A stretch of 64,000 nt of DNA from contig CM045990.1 in NCBI GenBank assembly GCA_025175895.1, forward strand, positions 4,340,001-4,404,000. Direction: 5' to 3'. Both the position numbers and the translations under genes were made by a program. This DNA is from Wurfbainia villosa. Lineage: Eukaryota > Streptophyta > Magnoliopsida > Zingiberales > Zingiberaceae. The notes beneath the pieces were generated by a model, which was given only the letters and a program-made list of their open reading frames with translations, made no database searches and had not been told where the DNA came from. Below, in pieces: positions 34,491 through 45,419 of this stretch; the stretch's first letter is position 1; each line of letters opens with the position of its first letter.

Positions 34491-34552
34491 GGGGGGGGGG
34501 TGAATAGCGTCGATCGAATGAGCACTGTAACCCAATCCTTGAACCTTAGGGG

Positions 34553-34608
34553 ATCAGTCGATGGTGGATAATGGAGGTGCTCACAGATGAGTTGTGTAGG
34601 ATAATATT

Positions 34609-34643
<35 letters not shown>

Positions 34644-34893
34644 GAAATTGCATTATTTTCTCTCTCATTCAGTGCAATTAGTAACTGCCAACTTAAATAA
34701 CATCCCAACACTTATAGGCACAAATTTTAATGAATGAAAAGAATACATCATTGTAGTCTTAGACTGCATGGACTTAGACTATACATTGACGCACGATCAC
34801 CCCGCACCCTTGACCAATGCTAGCACTTAGCACTACAACATAGAGGGAGGAATTCGACAAGTGGGACCGATTAAATCTCATGAGTCTAAATAT
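34553..34893 (+). repeat. Direct repeat copy 2 (leader and start of a copia gag)
   Basis: Matches 32801-33119 including the gag start LIGTNFNE and the same internal TGA that replaces Trp. It ends abruptly at 34893, where an Element-II-like LTR begins. Confidence 0.85.
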
Positions 34894-35901
34894 TGTTGGT
34901 GCAATCGGCCCAGGTCATGATTGAGCAGACTCGAGTTTGACTCGAATAGTGGTTTGATGTTTGTGTTTTGATGTTTGATGATGAGTTGACCATTGTTTGA
35001 CAATGAGTTGACTATATGATTGTCATGGGGTTGACCATATGATGGAGAAGTCCAAGTGGGATACTTGGCATGAAAAGTCCAAGCATGAGTCTTGGCAATG
35101 GGAAAGTCTAAGTCTTGAGTACTTGACATGAAAAGTCCAAGTATGGGTCTTGGCAATTGGAAAGTCCAACATGAGTTGGCAAGGGAAGTCCAAGGGTTAA
35201 TATTGGCTGCATAAAGTCCAAGAGTGGAGTCTTGGTACATAAGTCCAATAGTTGGCGGAGTAAAGTCCAAGCGTGTGTCTTGTTAGCATAAGCCTAATGT
35301 GCCTTGGCAGTGTAGACCAGTTTAGCATGACAATAGCCGATGGAAGCACCTGAAGGCTAGCATATGGATGAACAAGTCATGGATGACTTGGAGGGATCCA
35401 ATAGGCATAAGGCTGATGTAGGTGGCTAGAAGGCTTAGGTCTAGGCTAAGGGTGATCTAGCAAGTATGAGGGCATCATACTTGGGGTAAATCTCATGGTT
35501 GAGGCGTAGCAGTCAATTGGGGTTATGGACCAGTCGACTGGTCAAGTGTTTTGACACTTGACAGCCGAGTCGACTCTGGGCAATCGACTGGGATTATGAC
35601 TAGTCGATTGATGAGAGTCAACTGACGTTCGACTGCTATTTTGTGGTCCATCAGTCGACTACTAGAGTTTAGCAGTTGACTGGGTCAACTGTTAGGCGAA
35701 AATTAGCCCGAGTTGCAGCTTTAAAGGGAGCTCGAAGGGAAGGTTTTGGCATCGATTTCTTGGGCGATTTGAGGCGATTTGCTGGTGCAAATCAGGGTCT
35801 TCAAGTGCGGTTCAAGCTATCAAATAAACAAGCATCCAAAGCAATTGTTGTAAAGTTTTCGTTACCTTATTTTGTGTATTTCATTTGCAATTGTTTGTAT
35901 T
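34894..35901 (+). repeat. Element-II-family LTR fragment, plus strand, cut by Copia-III
   Basis: Opens TGTTGGTGCAATCGGCCCAG, has the AAAGTCCAAG tandem-repeat block at 35045-35280 (reverse complement of the Element-II arrays), palindromic CAGTCGACTG variants at 35510-35690, and runs into sequence like the LTR 3' part (GTTACCTTATTTTGTG) before Copia-III interrupts it at 35902. The continuation is not found beyond Copia-III. Confidence 0.8.
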
Positions 35902-38087
35902 TGTTAGTAATATATGAGAGATGTCCTAAGGCAATCGCCTTATGTATGAACCATTTATATGATAAATGAAGATTCACTATTTGAGTATACATGTTTAATG
36001 TATTTGATTGGATCTTAAACTCATTTACTGAATGTCCACGATACGATTCACAGCATGAGAGAATTTGTGATTGGATCACACTAGTGAGTATCTCTACATG
36101 TGTAATTGTGATGTATCGGAATTATCCCTAGTCGATGAATTGATGGATTTGGACACCATCAATTCTGTCGAGACTAGCACGAGGTATACTCCTTGGTGTA
36201 TCCAAGCGGTGATTCTCCTGGTGGAGACATTGTGATGTCGGAGTTAATCGTGGATGCTAGTTATGGTAACTAGTTCATTGGAGTGACCGGTAGTAAGACT
36301 TCATATGGTTCTCTGCATATATAGATATGTCAATGAAGTTCTTCTTGTGGCTTAAGTGCGATGTTCCTTTGACTTGCGGTATTCAAGTCATCTTGATCAT
36401 GGAGACTTATGCTTTGACATCTTAAGCAAACATCTCAGGAGATGTGGACCGAGATGATTGGGTATAAGTCGAAGTGATCGAAGGTGTTTGAATAGCCTAT
36501 AAAGATTCACCACTCCTTGCGAGGAGATGTATACCCATGGCTCTCGTCGGATTGTTACTAAAGTCTTTGGCCAAAGCATTACATGTTTAGAGTAAGGTAC
36601 TCTTCGATACATGTGCAGTAACTAGAATCCGTAGGACGAGGAAATGATACTTGGGCTAGGTGTGGCGTAGTCGACTAGTGAGGGGTGACACAATAGACCA
36701 TGTCACGAACCAAGTGGGTATAAGATGAGTGAAGGGAATGGGGCACGATTCATTCGAGTCTGAAGGGTTTGAAATAGTTACGGATCGTTGATCTTTTGGT
36801 TAATTGGGGATCATGATGTACTACTAGGTGCCACTCATGATCGTTCTATAATTAATGGTTAATTATAGGCGCGGCCAACATAAACCGAGAACCTATTTGG
36901 TCACCGCGCAACGAGTGTAATCCAAAGGATTTAAAGCGAGCTTGAGAATGGGATTCTCGGGCCGAGAGAAACTATGTTTGGTTGGACCAAACATAAAGCG
37001 AGCATGAAATTGTTTGATGCAATGGGCGTGGATGGGCCGTGTCTTATGAAGACATAATGGATGGACCAAAATGGTTTGGTTCTAATCCAATGGATGAGAA
37101 TAAACCAAAGGGTTTGGTTTATATTAAGCGAATGAACCAAAGGTTGGTTGGTTCGTTTTAACTTAAAATAAACCATCATGGTTTGGTTTATTTTAACTTA
37201 TCTTAATGGAGGCGGGTTAACGGGCTTTATGGATATGATCCATTAACCATTAAGAGAATTAGTTCTCTATAAAGAGGGCATTAGGGTTTGTTAAGCCTAA
37301 TGAAGAGGCAAACCTAATTTGGCGCCCACCCTCCTCCTCTTGTTGGCGCCAACTCTATTGCGCCAACCATCTCTTCTAACGGCGACCAGCTGCTGCCTTT
37401 TCCTCCTCCTCTTGCAGCGGCAGCTGCTGCCGGGAGGCTCGGTGATCTTCCTTGGCTCGGCGCAAGGTGAGCAAGTCGCTTTCCTTATTTGGCCGGCGCA
37501 AGGTCTCCACCAAAGCTGTCCAGTTTTCTGGACAGCTTGTTCTCCTCTCGTCGGAGCGTCGTTTGGACGACGGTTAGTGCTCCGACAGCGGCTAAGTTAC
37601 CGGGGATTTGATCTCCGGTAATCCTCTGAGGTGGAGGACGAAGGATTCGTCAAACGGTTGACGAATACCTCTCCGGAGAAGCGAGTTTTGAGAACTCGTT
37701 TTTGGATCCGAATTTGGATTCGGATCGTGATCATCTCTCGATCACGTCGTCTTCAACACGAGGCTAGTAACCCGTACGAAGACGAAGCTCGTGACTTAGC
37801 GAAGTCATTCCGAGGAGCTCGGCGTGGATACGGATAGAGACGATTCTTACGAGGATCGTTCCGGTTGATGCCGTTCCCGCTACACGTCATACGAAAGGTA
37901 TAACGTAGATAAATTTATTTTATTGTAAATTTTAATTTACGGTTATGTCTACACTTGTTGTAATATGCATGCGTGTGTTGTGTGTGTTGTAATAAATATA
38001 GATTTATTATTTTTAATTGCTTCCGCTGTGCTCATGTTTACGAAACATGATCGAACACACACACGCCGCGGTGCCGGAAACCCAACA
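35902..38087 (+). repeat. 5' LTR of Copia-III
   Basis: 2186 bp from TGTTAGTAATATA to AAACCCAACA. A TATA box CTATAAAG lies at 37267-37274 with coding-like GC-rich sequence after it. AAACCAAAGGGTTTGGTTT-type inverted text repeats at 37040-37200. Frames within (37319-37837) are not genes. Confidence 0.92.
37267..37274 (+). promoter_or_regulatory. Putative TATA box in the Copia-III 5' LTR
   Basis: CTATAAAG about 820 bases before the LTR end; the same site is CTATAAAA at 44572-44579 in the 3' LTR. Position within the LTR suits the polymerase II start of element RNA. Confidence 0.5.
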
Positions 38088-38088
38088 G

Positions 38089-38100
38089 TGGTATCAGAGC
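38089..38100 (+). other. Primer-binding site of Copia-III (initiator tRNA-Met)
   Basis: TGGTATCAGAGC, one base after the LTR. Confidence 0.95.
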
Positions 38101-39357
38101 CCAGGTTGTGTTTCGACATAATCTTAAAATGGTTTTGCGATAGTCATAATGTATTTCTGGAAATTTTCTAATTTTGGAAATTTAGAAGTATTTATGGAAA
38201 TTTTTTAATTTTGGAAAGTCTAGAAGTATTTATGGAAATCTTCCACTTTTGGAAAGTTGGAAGTATTTATGGAAATTGATATTTTCCATAAATAAAATAT
38301 TTGATTAGATTCTGGAAATTTGTTTCCTAATTTAATCATGATTTGATTTGAAATCAAATCTTAAAATATTTTATTTCCATAAGTAGTTTTAATGATTTAG
38401 GAAATTGGTTTCCTAAATAGATTTTCCTTAATCAAATAATTCCATGAATAAAATATGTGATTAGATTTGGAAATTTGTTTCCTAATTTAATTATGATTTG
38501 ATTTGGAGAATCAAATCTTAAACATATTTTATTTCCATAAATAGTTATGACATATAAGGAAATTATATACATGACATAATTGTATGCCATGTAATTGCAT
38601 TAGATGCATAACATTATGCCATGCGTGTCGTGACATGTAGATGTATGCCATGTATGCCATGCCATGTAGATAATAGTTATTTGCATGCAAAGAGGATGAG
38701 ACATAAAAACCCTAACTCAATATTAAAGCCTACACCTTCCATTAATATGGTTAGAACGAGTTACATTTCTGTTTGGGTTGTTGGACTCACTCGAGCCCGC
38801 TCGAACTGAACATGTTCAAATCATTGGAATAGTTTAACTCTAATATGGTAAGAGAGAGGTCAATTGTTAGTTTGGGTTGTTGGACTCTCTCCAAGCACGG
38901 CTAATTGGTTGAATCGCTCTAACCATATTAAAACTATTTCGCGATTAATGGGTCGGCTTTAACTTGGAGCATCGATTTGTTGGACTCACTCAAGTCGATG
39001 TGAAGAGAGGTGAAGTTGGGTGCTATGCATATGATGCATACTTGTTAATGTGTTAACAACCCAATGTATGTGTAAACATTCAATTAGTTGATAGCACATT
39101 GTGATAGTTACATATACATGATATGTAATCGGTATATGATACCCACCATCATAGCTAAGAATGGCTTGTTGGACTCACTCCAAGGTTGTTCTTATCTATG
39201 ATGGATATCGACCATTCGGAGATGGACCTCGATCTCGAAGTGATTTTAAGGGTTTTGAAATTGAAAAATGAATGGGATTTATAAATGTATATTGATGCAT
39301 TTTAAAATCATTTTCTCATATATGCTCGTTTTGTATTTCTAGGTCGATAAATTGATC
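38101..39357 (+). other. Copia-III leader with short repeats
   Basis: 1.26 kb without genes. GAAGTATTTATGGAAA recurs about every 38 bases at 38185-38280; a block around TTGTTTCCTAATTTAAT repeats at 38320 and 38480; and TTGTTGGACTCACTC recurs several times at 38775-39185. Confidence 0.7.
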
Positions 39358-40137
39358 ATGGCGTCTTTGAATTTGCGCACTATTTTGGATTGAACAAAGT
39401 GGTGGGCCTAACTTCTGGGTGGCTTAGAAACACGAATTGTTCTCAAGGCGGAAAAGCTTGCATATGTCCTTGAAGAGCCTCTTCGGCCGTCTAAGGGCGA
39501 TGCAACTCGGACAAATGTTGGTCTATCGAAACATGTGGCGGTCGGTGGCGAGTTGCATCATGCTAAGCGGCGATGGTACACAATGCAAAGCGGCATGAGC
39601 GTATGGATGCTAATACTATGGTCTTCCATCTTCATGGTACATTCGATGAAGCGGCGAGATCAGAAAGGTTGAGGTCTCTAGGCTCCTCTTCACTGAAGAT
39701 GCAAGAAGGTTAAATGCAGTAGTGCGATTTGTGCTAAAGATGAGCGGGTACATCGGCGGCTAGCTACCCTCGGTTTTGTGATGGATCATGAGTTAAGTAT
39801 TGACTTAGTGCATTGTTTGCCAAGAGCTTCTCGCGATTTGTGATGAACTATCGGATGAACAAATTGGAATCCACCATTCAGCTCCTTAATATCTTTGAAA
39901 ATGTGGAGCCTTCAGAAGCATGAGAGAAGGCGGTTACATTAGTTGATTCCTCAAAGAAAGGTTCTAAGAGGAAGGCAAAAGAAGCGAGAAGAAAGGAAAG
40001 AAAAGGCAAAGAAGGCGGAACCCGGCGCAAAGGGCACTTGCCATCATTATGGCAAGGAAGGCCATTCGCGAAGAAAGCGCAAGACTTATCTTGAGTCCAT
40101 GAAGAAGAAGAAGGCATCAGATGCCCCATCCTCTTGA
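39358..40137 (+). pseudogene. Copia-III gag, frameshifted
   Basis: ATG at 39358 starts MASLNLRTILD, the usual beginning of this copia gag, but a TGA follows at codon 12. Later fragments include KAEKLAYVLEEPL-like text (near 39445-39480) and a zinc-knuckle remnant CHHYGKEGHSRRKRK at about 40038-40083, in which the final Cys is lost. Several frames are needed to follow it. Intact relatives form the capsid. The Lys-rich end (SMKKKKASDAPSS) matches the family. Confidence 0.78.
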
Positions 40138-40559
40138 TATCTTCGTTATTGATTGTCATTCTATTTCCTTAGACACTTGGGTATTGGATCTTTGGGTGTA
40201 GCTCACATATATGTAATGACATACATGGGCTAAGGAATAGAAGAAGACTTGTCGGAGTCAAATTTGCGAGTTAGCGATGGAGCGAAGGTTCTTTGCATCG
40301 CCATCGGAACTTATTTGTTGAAGCTCCTAGTGGACTAGTCTTGGGCGGACAATTGCTATTATGTTCCTTCTCTAATAAAGAACATTGTTTCTATTTCTGC
40401 TTAAATAGAAATGGTTTCCATTTAACGTTTAGTAACAATTGTTGTTATATAACTTTGAATGGCGTACTTTATGGGCTGGAACTTTGAGTAATGACATTTA
40501 TCGTTGGGCGTATCCGGTGACATTTTCAATATCGAAGCGAGCAACCGTGCTCGAAAGGA

Positions 40560-41260
40560 TAATCACATAGACTCTATATGTGGCATTGTCGTCTTGGCCA
40601 TATAAGCAAGAAAGCGCATGTCCGAATTACACCGATGTGGAATTCTGGAATCGTTTGAATTGGATTCATACGATACATGCGAATCATGCTTAAAAGGCAA
40701 GATGACTAAGTTACCTTTTACTGGAAAAGGTGAACGAGTGGGAGAGTTACTAGGTTTAGTACATATTGATGTATGTGGACCTATGTCAACTCAAGCATTA
40801 GGAGGCTATAGCTACTTCATTACCTTCACCGATGATCACTCACGGTTTGGGTATGTGTTCTTGATGAAACACAAGTCTGAAGCCTTTGAAAGGTTCAAAG
40901 AATTCAGAAATGAAGTAGAGAAACAACATGACAAGAGTATTAAAATACTTCGATCAGATCGAGGTGGTGAATACTTAAGTCAAGAGTTTCTTGATTATCT
41001 AAGAGCAATGGCATATTGTCTCGATGGACTCGCCCTATACACCACGACATAATGGTGTATCGAGGCGTAGCAGGACCTTGTTGGACATGGTCAGTCAATG
41101 ATGAATCATGCGACTCTTCCCAAGTCCTTTTGGGGTTATGCACTTGAATTTGTTTACTTGTTAAGCAGAATGCCTACAGTAGTCTCTACTCCATATGAGA
41201 TATGGAATGGTAAGAAACCTCATGTATCTTACTTGAAGATATGGGGTTGTCTGCTTATGT
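40560..41260 (+). pseudogene. Copia-III integrase, partly open
   Basis: The His/Cys domain (WHCRLGHI, then DTCESCLKGKM) and the catalytic core (GLVHIDVCGPMS, YFITFTDDHSRFGYVFL, KILRSDRGGEYLSQEF) are readable; 40618-41052 is open. The third acidic residue region reads NGVSRRSRTLLDMV in another frame, where the family has Ser-Glu-Arg, so the catalytic Glu is lost. Upstream protease sequence near 40180-40240 is too decayed to show its Asp-Thr-Gly. The enzyme would join element cDNA to the genome; this copy is dead. Confidence 0.85.
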
Positions 41261-41659
41261 GAAGCGGTATCGGACAAATTGGATGCTAAGTCGATAAATG
41301 TCTATTTATTGGATACCCTAAGGAAACAGGGGGTTACCAATTCTATAAATCTGTGGAACAAAAGGTGTTTGTTTCAAGGCATCTTGTGTTTCTAGAAAGA
41401 GTTTCTCTTGCAAGAAAGCGAGTGGGAGTGTCGTCGAGCTTGAGGAGGCTCGAGAGACTCAAATAGACATTGATGAGATACGGTGAAACTGACGGTAGGC
41501 AACTCATAGTGATGAGCAATCAATTTGGACCTATTGTAACACCACATCTTCGTAGATCACGGTAGAACACAATATTCACGAGAGATATGGATTTCGTAAG
41601 TGAATCGAGCGACGTGTTACTCATTGATGATGAGAGCCTACGCAGTTATGAAGAAGTCG

Positions 41660-42260
41660 ACAAGTTGAGAAAGGGATAAGTGGCTTGGTGCCATGAAGTC
41701 GGAAATGGATTCCATGTATGAAAACCAAGTTTGGAACTTGGTTGACCCACTGAAGGCATAAAGCCTATAGGGTGCAAGTGGGTTTCAAGAAGAAAACCGA
41801 CATGGATGGTAATGTGATTACCTATAAGGCTAGATTGGTGGCGAAAGGATATCGTCAAAAATAAGGTGTTGATTATGTGAAACCTATTACTTTGTAGCTA
41901 TGCTTAAATCCATTCGGATGCTCTGGCCATAGCGGCTCATTATGATTATGAGATATGGCGGATGGATGTAACAACTTTCCTTAATGAAACTTTGCTAGGG
42001 GCGTGTATATGATCTGACTGAGGTTTCAATCGGTTGATAAAACCAAGGTATGCAAAGTGCGACGATCCATTTATGGATTGAAGCAAGCATCCAGGAGCTG
42101 GAATATCCGTTTTGATGAGACAATCAAAAAGTTTGATTTCTCACAAAATCCAGACGAACCTTGTGTGTACAAGAAGGTTAGTGGGAGTGCGATCGTGTTC
42201 CTAGTATTGTATGTCGATGACATATTACTTATAGGAAGCGATGTGTCAATCTTCTGATCG
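41660..42260 (+). pseudogene. Copia-III reverse transcriptase, frameshifted
   Basis: Fragments in different frames: KWLGAMKSEMDSMYENQVWNLV-like text at 41680-41745, GCKWV near 41775, TYKARLVAKGY-like at 41820-41850, and the open stretch 42057-42257 with RRSIYGLKQASRSW and the catalytic YVDD in LVLYVDDILLIGSD. The motif-A Asp segment near 41960-41985 is disrupted by an indel. The family polymerase copies element RNA; this one cannot. Confidence 0.85.
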
Positions 42261-43110
42261 AGGTTTGGTTATCCAAGACATTCTCCATGAAAGACACAGG
42301 AGAAGCAACCTACATCCTTGGGATTAAGATCTATAGAGATAGATCGAAGCGGTTTATGGTCTTTCGCGTCTACATATATAGACCGAGTGCTAAAGAGGTT
42401 TAGCATGTCGGAATCCAAGAAAGGTTATCTACCCATCGGGCATGGGGTACACCTTTGAAGTCTATGTGTCGCGCCGCGAGAAGGAGGATTTGCATGAGTA
42501 AGATTCCTATGCATCCGCAATAGGATCTATCATGTATGCTATGTTATGTCACGAGGCCCGATGTATCGTATGCTCACGAGTGTCACGGCGGATACCGATC
42601 CGATCGAGGAATGGATCATTGGGTATATTAAGGCGATCCTTAAGTACTTGAGAAGAACTAAGGATGTGTTCCTAATATATGGAGAAGGGGACATGGTGAT
42701 CTGGCGGGTATCACGGATGCGGCTTCGAACGGACAAGGATGATTCCAGGTCTCGATGCGGATCGTGTTCACCTTGAATGGGGCGCGATGAGTTGGAAAAG
42801 TTCCAAACAAGAGGTATGGCGGATTCTGCGAGGCGAGAATATATTGCGGCTTGAGCGGCAAAGGCGGTTTGGATCAGAAGTTCGTTCATGAACTTGGTGT
42901 GATTCCGGCCATTGTTGAAGCAATCGGTCTCTGCGACAACAATGGAGCAATTACAGCGAAAGAGCCAAGGTCTCATCAAGCGATCCAAACATGTGCGCTA
43001 TCATCTTATCGAGAGAGATCATAAGTAGGGAAATACAAATCGAGAAAATTCCCCTTTGAAAGGAACTTAGCGGATCCTTTGACTAAAGCATTACCTCAAA
43101 GTAAGTTTGA
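42261..43110 (+). pseudogene. Copia-III connection and RNase H region, heavily broken
   Basis: Recognisable pieces: KTFSMKDTGEATYILGIKIY-like text (42275-42340), SMSWKSSKQE-like (42785-42815), DNNGAITAKEPRSHQ-like (42938-42980) and ADPLTKALPQ-like (43070-43100). Almost every piece is in a new frame, separated by one- or two-base indels. It would degrade RNA in hybrids in an intact element. Confidence 0.75.
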
Positions 43111-43171
43111 GGGTCATGTTAGAGCTTATGGTATTGGATCGTAGCGATTGACATTAGGCCAAGTGGGAGTC

Positions 43172-45419
43172 TGTTAGTAATATATGAGAGATGTCCTAAG
43201 GCAATGCGCCTTATGTATGAACCATTTATATGATAAATGAAGATTCACTATTTGAGTATACATGTTTTATGTATTTGATTGGATCTTAAACTCATTTCTT
43301 GAATGTCACGATACGATTCACGACATGAGAGAATTTGTGATTGGATCACAACTAATGAGTATCTCTACATGTGTAATTGTGATGTATCGGAATTATCCCT
43401 AGTCGATGAATTGATGGATTTGGACACCATCATTCGATTAGACTAACGAGGTATACTCCTTGGTGTATCCAAGCGGTGATTCTCAGTGGAGACATTGTGA
43501 TGTCGGAGTTAATCGTGGATGCTAGTTATGGTAACTAGTTCATTGGAGTGACCAGGTAGTAAGACTTCATATGGTTCTCTGCATATATAGATATGTCGAT
43601 GAAGTTCTTCTGGCTTAAGTGCGATGTTCCTTTGACTTGCGGTATTCAAGTCATCTTGATCATGGAGACTTATGCTTTGACATCTTAAGCAAACATCTCT
43701 AGGAGATGTGGACCCGAGATGATTGGGTATAAGTCGAAGTGATCGAAGGTGTTTGAATAGCCTATAAAGATTCACCACTCCTTGCGAGAGATGTATACCC
43801 ATGGCCTCTCGTCGGATTGTTACTAAAGTCTTTGGCCAAAGCATTACATGTTTAGAGTAAGGTACTCTTGATACATGTGGAGTAACTAGAATCCGTAGGG
43901 CGAGGAAATGATACTTGGGCTAGGTGTGGCGTAGTCGACCTAGTGAGGGGGACACAATAGACCATGTCTGAACCAAGTGGGTATAAGATGAGTGAAGGGA
44001 TGGGGCCGCGTTGATTCATTTCTGAAGGAGCTTTGAAGTTTCTCGTGATTACAGTTGGATCAACCATTGATTTTTTTTAGAGTTAATTGGGGATCATGAT
44101 GTACTACTAGGTGCCACTCGCATGATGGATTTCTATAATTAATGGTTAATTATAGGCGGCCAACGCATAAACCCGAGAACCTGTTTGGTCACCTTTGTGA
44201 CTTTATAGTGTAATCAAAGATTTAAGCGAGGCAAAGAATAGGATTCTCAGTTGAGGAGAAACTATGTTTGGTTGGACCAGAGCAATAAGCGAAATGAAAT
44301 TGTTTAGATCGCAATGATAGGAAGCATGGATGGGCGTGTCTTATGAAGGCGTAATGGATGAACCAAAATGGTTTGGTTCTAATCCAATGGAGGAAGGATA
44401 AACCAAAGGGTTTGGTTTATATTAAGCGGAATAGACCAAAAGTTGGTTCGGTTCGTTTTAACTTAAAATAAACCATCATGGTTTTGGTTTATTTTAACTA
44501 TCTTAATGGAATGGGTTAAGCCCCCGGGCTTTATGGTTGATTTATCATTAACCATTAAGAGAATTAGTTCTCTATAAAATAGCGAGGCTTAAACCTAATC
44601 CAAAACCCTTATCAAGAGTTAGCCCTATTCCTTGTGTTGCCGCCCCCTCTTCACCTCTCCTAGTGTTGGGCGCCAACTCCTAAGTTGCCGCTTGAGGTTT
44701 TGTGTCGCCGTCCAGATCAGTGCGGTCAGGTAAGCTTCAGCGGTGATGAACCTCGGCTGACCCTCGGATGATCTCACCTATAGGTTTGGCATCAAGGTGA
44801 GGCATTTCTTTCCAACTCCTCCACCGGCTGTCCAGTTTCACGGACAGCTTCTCCTCCCTCTCGTCGGGCGTCGTTTGGGCGGCGGTTAGTGCTCTTCTGG
44901 ACAGCGGCTAACTTGCGGGGATTTGATCTCTGGTAATCCTCTGAGTGGAGGGCGAAGGATTAGTCAAGCGGTTGTGAATACCTCTCGGAGAAGCGAGTTT
45001 TGAGGACTCATTTTTAGGATCGAATTTGGATTGGATCGTGATCATCTCTCGATCATGCGTCGTCTTGACACGAGGCTAGTAACTCCTTCTGAAGGCCGAA
45101 GCTCCCAAATGACTTGAAGTCATCCCAAGGAGCTCGGCGTGGATACGGATAGAGCGATTCTTACGAGGATGCGTTCCGGTTGATGTCGATTTCATTCCGC
45201 TTCGTAAGTCATCACGGAAGGTATAACGTAGATAATTTCCTTTTATTGCAAATTTTAAATTCTGGTTATATCTACACTTGTTGTAATATGCATCGTGTGA
45301 TTTGTGTGTGTAATCTTAATAAACCTAGATTTATTATTTTTTTGGTTCTTGCCAGATTGTGCTCATGTGTTTGCGAAACATGATCGAACCACACACCCTT
45401 GCAGTCGAGGAAACCAACA
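43172..45419 (+). repeat. 3' LTR of Copia-III
   Basis: 2248 bp, alignable to 35902-38087 throughout. Most differences are one- to few-base insertions or deletions, with a few larger insertions around 43990-44080 and 44640-44810. TATA-like CTATAAAA at 44572. Confidence 0.9.

Larger units (their letters stand above)
35902..45419 (+). mobile_element. Copia-III: Ty1/copia retrotransposon with two 2.2 kb LTRs, defective
   Basis: LTRs at 35902-38087 and 43172-45419 share TGTTAGTAATATATGAGAG starts and CCAACA ends. A primer site (TGGTATCAGAGC) follows the first LTR and a purine tract (AAGTGGGAGTC) precedes the second. Between them are leader, gag, integrase, reverse transcriptase and RNase H in copia order. 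Flanking pentamers GTATT and TAACC do not match, so the right-hand junction is probably not the original one. Single-base indels are unusually dense and close all long frames. Confidence 0.9.

Noticed and set aside
35676..37837. Plus-strand frames in the Copia-III LTR region
   Set aside because: Positions fall inside LTR sequence that is repeated at 43-45 kb without keeping the frame.
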